This document shows positions 59,103-64,000 of a DNA stretch of 64,000 nucleotides, piece after piece. The notes under the pieces were generated by a model, which was not told the origin of the DNA, did no database searches, and worked only from the letters and a program-made list of their open reading frames with translations. This DNA is from Muribaculaceae bacterium (lineage in GTDB: Bacteria; Bacteroidota; Bacteroidia; Bacteroidales; Muribaculaceae). The DNA lies in contig JAFYYI010000065.1 in assembly GCA_017557665.1 (NCBI GenBank), forward strand, positions 62,001 to 126,000, read 5' to 3'. The number at the start of each line of letters is the position of its first letter. The stretch's first letter is position 1. The position numbers and the translations under genes are program-made.

Positions 59103-60551
59103 TTAGAATCTTGTGTAAATGAACGCGTTGTTGGTCGCACCGACGAGCAAAGCCACGCTCAGCACCAGCAGGGCAACCGAAATCACGATGCGTGACGTTG
59201 TGAACACGGCTGCACCAAGTCTGCTCTCTTGACCCAGGCTGCGTTCAACAGCGGTGGAAACCCAACGACGAACCGGCATCGAGAAAATTATCGCAGCTAT
59301 CCACAGCCAGAAGTTGTTGAGTAAAGCTGTAAGTGCAACAGCGCCACCCTCGGCTGAAGGTGCTCCACCGAAAAGCGCTTTGATGCAAGTGCCCATCTGA
59401 CCCATGTCATCAAAGTAGAAGATGCACCAGCCGAAAAATACCAGTACCAACGCATAGAGGTGAAGGAACACCGCAGGAATCTTGGCCTTGTGAGGGATTA
59501 ACAAATATTTCTCAAGTGTCAAGATGACCCCAAAATACAGACCCCACAGGATGAAGTTCCAGCTCGCTCCGTGCCACATACCCGTGAGGAACCACACCAC
59601 CATGATGTTCAACATCTGGTGACGGCGGTTACCGCCCATCGGGATGTAGACATAGTCGCGGAAGAAGGTACCCAGCGACATGTGCCAACGGCGCCAGAAG
59701 TCGGTGATTGAATTACAGCAATAAGGATGGTTGAAGTTCTCGTTGAAATGGAAGCCCAAACAACGGCCCATTCCGATGGCCATATCGCTATAACCCGAGA
59801 AATCAAAGTATATCTGTAAAGTGAAGGCCAACACGCCCACATAGGCGCCCGGAGTCGACAGGTCACCAATGCCATCCTTCAAGAACTGGTCCACGATTTC
59901 AGACAGCTGGTTGGCAATAATCACCTTCTTGCCCAAGCCGATGAGGAATCGATAAACGCCATCGGCAAAGTCATCGATTGAAGTGTGGCGGTCGTTAATC
60001 TCGGTTGCGACAGTGCCATAACGGACAATAGGACCGGCTATCAGCTGAGGGAACATCGAGATGTAGAGCAACAAGTCTATGAACCGGCGCTGGGCATGCG
60101 CGTCCCTACGATAAACATCTACCAGATAAGAGATGGACTGGAAGGTATAAAAACTGATACCGATGGGCAATGAGATCTTGGGATCAGGCACTGCCAGGCC
60201 GATGTCATTCAAGATTTGAGCAAAAAAGCCGGCATACTTGAATGTGCCCAGAATGGCAATGTTGCACACCAGTCCGATAATCAAAGCCAGCTTGCGGTGA
60301 CGCGTCTGCCTTGAAATACCTGAACCAGCAATGAAGTTGATCACTACGCTAAGTAGCAGCAACAGCACATAGACAGGCTCGCCCCATGCATAGAAGATGA
60401 GCGAGAACACGACGAGGGTAAAGTTCCTTACAGTAACGCTCTTTGACCCTTCGTTCGAGAGTATTCTTTTATCTATAAGGGTTGCCAGCAGGTAACACAA
60501 GGCACATGCCGGAAGGAATGCAAAGAGAAAAAACAGGTCAGAAAAAACCAT
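59103..60551 (-). CDS. MBOAT-family membrane O-acyltransferase (AlgI-like)
   Basis: A 482-residue multi-spanning inner-membrane enzyme of the AlgI/DltB type that moves acyl groups across the membrane to surface polymers. Around a dozen hydrophobic segments are visible. Family motifs are ISFYTFQSISYLVDVYRRD, FDFSGYSDMAIGMGRCLGF, SITDFWRRWHMSLGTFFRDY and FLTGMWHGASWNFILWG, whose His is the conserved catalytic residue. It is the first gene of a three-gene operon with two DHHW proteins, as in alginate-type acetylation systems. Length fits AlgI (about 480). Which polysaccharide or glycolipid is acetylated cannot be told from the sequence. Confidence 0.96.
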   Translation of the reverse strand: MVFSDLFFLFAFLPACALCYLLATLIDKRILSNEGSKSVTVRNFTLVVFSLIFYAWGEPVYVLLLLLSVVINFIAGSGISRQTRHRKLALIIGLVCNIAILGTFKYAGFFAQILNDIGLAVPDPKISLPIGISFYTFQSISYLVDVYRRDAHAQRRFIDLLLYISMFPQLIAGPIVRYGTVATEINDRHTSIDDFADGVYRFLIGLGKKVIIANQLSEIVDQFLKDGIGDLSTPGAYVGVLAFTLQIYFDFSGYSDMAIGMGRCLGFHFNENFNHPYCCNSITDFWRRWHMSLGTFFRDYVYIPMGGNRRHQMLNIMVVWFLTGMWHGASWNFILWGLYFGVILTLEKYLLIPHKAKIPAVFLHLYALVLVFFGWCIFYFDDMGQMGTCIKALFGGAPSAEGGAVALTALLNNFWLWIAAIIFSMPVRRWVSTAVERSLGQESRLGAAVFTTSRIVISVALLVLSVALLVGATNNAFIYTRF

Positions 60552-60670
60552 GAGTATCTCGTTGGTTATTAAATCTCCACCATTTAGCGAGCCAAATCCC
60601 TAAACACTGCGTTAAAAGGATTTGGCAATATCGCTGATTGATTGCAATCTGTTGGAAATGAGTAAATAGC

Positions 60671-60702
60671 TGCCGACATCCCTGAACACAAGGATGCCGG
60701 CA
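60671..60702 (-). terminator. Hairpin downstream of pepT
   Basis: TGCCGACATCC (60671-60681) and GGATGCCGGCA (60692-60702) pair over 11 bases with one G-T. It lies about 12 bases after the pepT stop on the minus strand; the T tract is weak. Confidence 0.5.
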
Positions 60703-60714
60703 AGCATGTGTAAG

Positions 60715-61935
60715 TTATTCGTTGGCGACGAGTTTGCAAATCTCGACGATGGTCATCATAGCCTTTTCCATCGAGGGGATGGGAACGTACTCGAAGCGGC
60801 CGTGCATGTTCATGCCACCGGCAAAGATGTTGGGGCAAGGCAGGTTCTTGAACGAGAGCTGGGCGCCGTCGGTACCGCCACGGATGGGCTGCACCTTGGG
60901 GGTGACACCTGCGTTCTCCATCGCCTGCTTGGCAATGTCGATGATGTTCATCACCGGCTCAATCTTCTCACGCATGTTGTAGTACTGGTCCTTGATCTCA
61001 CAGGTTACGCAATCGGGGAACTCACAGTTGATCTTGCGGCACAGGTGCTCAATCTCTTTCTTGCGGCTCTCGAAACGGGCGCGGTCATGATCACGGATGA
61101 TGTAGCTGAGCGTGGTCTGCTCAACGCCACCCTGCATGCTGATAAGATGGTAGAAACCTTCGTAGCCCTCGGTGTGCTCGGGAGTCTCCCAACGCGGCAG
61201 CATCGTGGCGAACTGCAGGGCGACACGCATCGAGTTCAACATCTTGTGCTTGGCGGCACCGGGATGCACGTTCAGACCCTTGAAGGTAATCTTGGCGCTT
61301 GCGGCATTGAAGTTCTCATACTCCAGTTCGCCGACGGCACCACCGTCCATGGTGTAGGCCCAGTCACAGCCGAATTTCTCGACATCGAAGTGATGGGCGC
61401 CCAGGCCGATTTCCTCGTCGGGGTTGAAGCCCACGCGAATTTTGCCGTGCTTCACCTCGGGGTGCTCCTGGAGCCACTCGACAGCGCTCAGGATCTCGGC
61501 AATACCTGCCTTGTCGTCGGCGCCGAGCAGGGTGTCACCACTGGTGACGATGAATTCCTGGCCCTTATAGTCGTTCATCTCGGGGAACTGAACAGGATCC
61601 AGCACGATATTGTTTTCCTCGTTAAGGACGATGGATTCGCCCTCATACTTGACGATGCGGGGCTTGACGTCGTGGCCGCTCATGTCGGGGGCGGTGTCCA
61701 TGTGGGCGATGAAGCCGATGGTGGGCACAGGCTTGTCGGTGTTGGCGGGCAGGGTGGCAAACAGGTAACCGTTGTCATCAAGCGAGATATCGCTCAAGCC
61801 CATGGCCTGCAGTTCACGCTCCAATTCCTTGGCAAACACCATCTGGCCTGGTGTGGACGGCGTCAGGTTGGTGAGTTCATCACTTTGAGTGTCAAACTTC
61901 ACATACTTCAAAAATCTGTCAACTAATTTTGTCAT
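60715..61935 (-). CDS. pepT: Peptidase T (tripeptide aminopeptidase)
   Basis: A 406-residue cytosolic zinc dipeptidase-like enzyme of family M20 that removes N-terminal residues from tripeptides. Zinc and catalytic motifs are complete: [46 protein letters not shown] and [31 protein letters not shown] marks the lid domain. [20 protein letters not shown] and [18 protein letters not shown] close the protein as in PepT. Length matches E. coli PepT (408). A -7-like TAATTTTG (61977-61984, minus strand) is upstream. It would process peptides delivered by transporters such as the POT protein. Confidence 0.97.
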   Translation of the reverse strand: MTKLVDRFLKYVKFDTQSDELTNLTPSTPGQMVFAKELERELQAMGLSDISLDDNGYLFATLPANTDKPVPTIGFIAHMDTAPDMSGHDVKPRIVKYEGESIVLNEENNIVLDPVQFPEMNDYKGQEFIVTSGDTLLGADDKAGIAEILSAVEWLQEHPEVKHGKIRVGFNPDEEIGLGAHHFDVEKFGCDWAYTMDGGAVGELEYENFNAASAKITFKGLNVHPGAAKHKMLNSMRVALQFATMLPRWETPEHTEGYEGFYHLISMQGGVEQTTLSYIIRDHDRARFESRKKEIEHLCRKINCEFPDCVTCEIKDQYYNMREKIEPVMNIIDIAKQAMENAGVTPKVQPIRGGTDGAQLSFKNLPCPNIFAGGMNMHGRFEYVPIPSMEKAMMTIVEICKLVANE

Positions 61936-62091
61936 AGTGATATACAGTTGTTAATGGTTATATTCATTTCAGTCGGCAAAATTAGCGTTTTTTTGACAGA
62001 AATCTCTGCTATCACACAAGAATTGTTGAAAAACAAATGAAAACGTGACCTCTATCAGTAGTGAACAGCCCCAAAAACGCACCTCACATCA

Positions 62092-62586
62092 CTATCTGGC
62101 GTTTCTCAATTCAGCTTCCAGCTGTTGGATGCGTTGCTGCATGTCAGCTATCATTGGGGGATATTGCGAGCGGGCAACCACCGACTCGGTCATCTCATAA
62201 TCCCGCTGCATGTCATTGAGCAGTTCATAGGCTTTCTTCAACTCATACTCAATCTGGGCGGCACTGCGGCCACCACCAGTGCTGACGGGCATCGCCTGAC
62301 CACCTGACATTTGGGCTTGAGCCTCCATGATTTCCTGAGCCGTTTGCGCGTCACATTGGCCCGAGCCGCCGCAACCGCTACACGTCTGCTGTGGTGCCAT
62401 CACATCTCCCGGCATTAAGGAGAACACGCCACTGCCTCCACACATGGGGCAAGTCACCATTTGCGACTGACGATGTTCTTCCAAGACTCTATCCGCGAAT
62501 GAGTTGTTGTTGGTAGACGATCCGCCATCACATGAGGCGAGAGAGAACAAACAAACCCCTAATACAGCATAAAAAACCTTCTTCAT
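62092..62586 (-). CDS. Zinc-finger lipoprotein with DnaJ-type CxxCxGxG motifs
   Basis: Start chosen at 62586 (MKKVFYAVLGVCLFSLASCD), which gives an SPII signal with lipobox SLASC; the earlier Met at 62616 adds ten charged residues. The 164-residue lipoprotein carries two DnaJ-like motifs, CPMCGGSGVF and CSGCGGSGQCD, close to the N-terminus. A long C-terminal helix or coiled coil follows (YELKKAYELLNDMQRDYEM, MIADMQQRIQQLEAELR). There is no J domain. It is a smaller counterpart of the membrane zinc-finger protein at 12932-13711. The zinc fingers and coiled coil suggest a protein-binding envelope factor; function unknown. It stands alone. Confidence 0.82.
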   Translation of the reverse strand: MKKVFYAVLGVCLFSLASCDGGSSTNNNSFADRVLEEHRQSQMVTCPMCGGSGVFSLMPGDVMAPQQTCSGCGGSGQCDAQTAQEIMEAQAQMSGGQAMPVSTGGGRSAAQIEYELKKAYELLNDMQRDYEMTESVVARSQYPPMIADMQQRIQQLEAELRNAR

Positions 62587-62761
62587 AACTTCTGCCCTAA
62601 TACGTGTCGAGCGCAACGTCTATTGATTAATTAATGATTACACACATTAATGACAGCCTCGCCACTGATGTAACCCAAGGCAAAAGAAAAAATTTCCCAA
62701 TACCGTTTTTTACTGTAATGGTCTTAAGCTTTTGTTTGGAGAATTCACTACTTTTGTAAGC

Positions 62762-63601
62762 ATGAAAAAGCGATTAGAACAGCTCTGGCAACGATGGGGC
62801 GACACGGCCAGATTCCTTGCTTGGGGTGTGGCGGCTGCCTTGGTATGCTTTTTGCTGTATAGCATCATCGTGAACAATGACACTCCACATCTGGTGCCCA
62901 TGAGTACAGGTACACGCGACAGCCTGATGACCATCGGTGTGCCCCGTGGCATGAGTGACACGCTGGTGAATTACGGCGACGCTTTCGCAGTGCATTTCAA
63001 CAGCACGCGCGGCATCGCCAACTGTGCCACCTATGAGTTCGTTATCAACGAACTGAACGGAACGGCCGAGCGCAGCAATGATTTTCTGCAGGATGCCAGC
63101 GTGAAAGGGTGTCCCTCGCCTGCCGACTACTCTGGCAGCGGAATGGACCGTGGCCACCTGGTGCCGGCAGGCGACCTCAAGTGGAGCGAAACGGCCATGC
63201 GCCAGTCGTTCATGCTGACTAACGTGTGCCCTATGCATAAGGCTCTGAATGAGGGCGGTTGGGCAAAGTTGGAAGAAAAGGTGCGTGAATGGACAGCACG
63301 AGACAGCAGCTTGCTGGTGTTCACAGGGCCTGTCGTCAGCAATGGCGACACCACGCTGGCTGGCGGACGAGTGACGGTGCCCAGCGCTTACTATAAGGTG
63401 ATTATTGCGCCTTGTGTAAGACCGATGCGTGCCATCGCGTTCATCTACCCCAACGGGCAGAGCGGAGGTCGGCTGCGGCAGTATGCCGTGAGCATCGACG
63501 AGGTGGAGCGGCTTACCGGGCTGGATTTCTTCCCCACCCTGCCGCCAGCAGAACAGGAACGATTAGAAGGCCCCATCAACCTTGACGCATGGCTGAATTG
63601 A
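62762..63601 (+). CDS. Membrane-anchored DNA/RNA non-specific endonuclease (NucA/NUC1 family)
   Basis: Start chosen at 62762 (MKKRLEQLWQRWGD), just after a -7 box (TACTTTTG, 62749-62756). The 279-residue protein has one N-terminal membrane segment (FLAWGVAAALVCFLLYSIIV, residues about 20-39), so the nuclease faces the periplasm or is secreted. The beta-beta-alpha metal domain shows SGMDRGHLVPAGDLKW with the catalytic His. MLTNVCPMHKALNEGGW carries the magnesium-binding Asn. LVFTGPVVSNGDTTLAG and VPSAYYKVIIAPC complete the family pattern. It probably degrades nucleic acid for nutrition. A second gene, possibly a relative, follows 50 bases downstream. Confidence 0.95.
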   Translation: MKKRLEQLWQRWGDTARFLAWGVAAALVCFLLYSIIVNNDTPHLVPMSTGTRDSLMTIGVPRGMSDTLVNYGDAFAVHFNSTRGIANCATYEFVINELNGTAERSNDFLQDASVKGCPSPADYSGSGMDRGHLVPAGDLKWSETAMRQSFMLTNVCPMHKALNEGGWAKLEEKVREWTARDSSLLVFTGPVVSNGDTTLAGGRVTVPSAYYKVIIAPCVRPMRAIAFIYPNGQSGGRLRQYAVSIDEVERLTGLDFFPTLPPAEQERLEGPINLDAWLN

Positions 63602-63651
63602 TGAACTCGAGGCGTTGATTAGTGATTAGTGACAACAATAGCAAAAAAGAT

Positions 63652-64000
63652 ATGAAGCAAATAGTGAAAATTTGGATATTGGTGGCAGCGATGGTGATGG
63701 GTGGCGCCCTGCCTCCGCAGCTGATGGGTGATAACGGCATTACCACTCAGTGGTCTGCCCAAGCCAAGAGCAAGAGCAAGAAAAAGTCAAAAAAGAATAA
63801 GAAAAAGTCAAAGAAGAAGGGGAAATCCAAGAAGGAAGCCACCGCTTCACCTCTGGTGAGCGTTCCCACTATCGGACAGAAGACAGCTCCAACCACCGTG
63901 CCGCAGCAGAACTATAACTCGTTGCTGGCTGTCACCATCCCCAACGGGGTATCCAACCAGGTGTTGAATTACCAGGCCATCAGAGTCAACTTCAACCCCT
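63652..64000 (+). CDS. Secreted protein with Lys-rich region, possibly a second nuclease; truncated by window end
   Basis: The frame opens at the ATG at 63652 and runs to the window edge (116 residues visible). A signal-like N-terminus (IVKIWILVAAMVMGGALPPQ) is followed by a striking basic tract at residues 41-64 made of Lys, Ser, Gly and Asn (KSKSKKKSKKNKKKSKKKG). A Thr/Pro/Gln-rich linker leads to AVTIPNGVSNQVLNYQAIRV. This last part resembles the start of NucA-type nuclease domains in Bacteroidetes, but no catalytic motif is in view. It lies 50 bases after the upstream nuclease and may be co-transcribed. The gene is certain; the function is a guess from partial sequence. Confidence 0.6.
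   Translation, partial: MKQIVKIWILVAAMVMGGALPPQLMGDNGITTQWSAQAKSKSKKKSKKNKKKSKKKGKSKKEATASPLVSVPTIGQKTAPTTVPQQNYNSLLAVTIPNGVSNQVLNYQAIRVNFNP

Overview
The window comes from a Gram-negative member of the Bacteroidales, most like the gut Muribaculaceae/Prevotellaceae. Several signals agree. Many promoters fit the Bacteroidetes pattern (TTTG or TTG about 19-20 bases before TAnnTTTG), and starts lack Shine-Dalgarno sequences. Two homologues of the type IX secretion (T9SS) sortase PorU are present. Many exported proteins carry dockerin-like Ca-binding tails, and there are SPII lipoproteins, a BspA-type repeat protein, C10 (streptopain) proteases and a lidless adenylate kinase. No plasmid, prophage, transposase or CRISPR array is visible.

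Layout. 1-3.4 kb: 3'-truncated RecB/AddA-type helicase, a SUI1-like factor and a small 2[4Fe-4S] ferredoxin. 3.5-12.9 kb, minus strand: porU-like paralogue, degenerate FAH-family protein, rex, a second and more canonical porU, and a phosphopantetheinyl transferase. 12.9-14.9 kb: membrane zinc-finger protein and a secreted SUMF1-like protein with an N-terminal dockerin. 15.1-20.2 kb: export operon tolC-hlyD-ABC2-ABC2 with no ATPase gene. 20.3-23 kb: DUF3108 protein, cohesin-like secreted protein, two unknown genes and a 150-bp inverted-repeat element. 23.2-31.6 kb: BspA-like dockerin protein, divergent from two tandem C10 proteases with dockerins, then a PIG-L deacetylase. 31.7-44.3 kb, minus strand: 1379-aa surface protein with an internal duplication, a TPR/outer-membrane-barrel pair, and three tandem secreted paralogues built from six copies of one unrecognised domain. 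44.5-52.3 kb, plus strand: PpiD-like chaperone, sufE, POT transporter, lipoprotein, hpt, adk, yihY, tRNA-Leu. 52.4-64 kb: NAD(P)HX repair enzyme, CotH-dockerin protein, tRNA-Lys, a surface acylation operon (MBOAT plus two DHHW proteins), pepT, a zinc-finger lipoprotein, and two neighbouring genes of which the first is a NucA-type nuclease and the second, cut by the window edge, may be another.

How the genes may work together. Much of the window is envelope and secretion biology: sortase paralogues that would process exported cargo, proteases and a CotH-like protein that share dockerin modules, a cohesin-like partner candidate, a multicomponent exporter and a surface O-acylation system. The rest is housekeeping (redox control, purine salvage, Fe-S assembly, metabolite repair). 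The best candidates for something undescribed are the six-domain secreted paralogue cluster (41.4-44.3 kb), the dockerin/cohesin-like set, and the inverted-repeat element next to the unknown gene pair near 22-23 kb.
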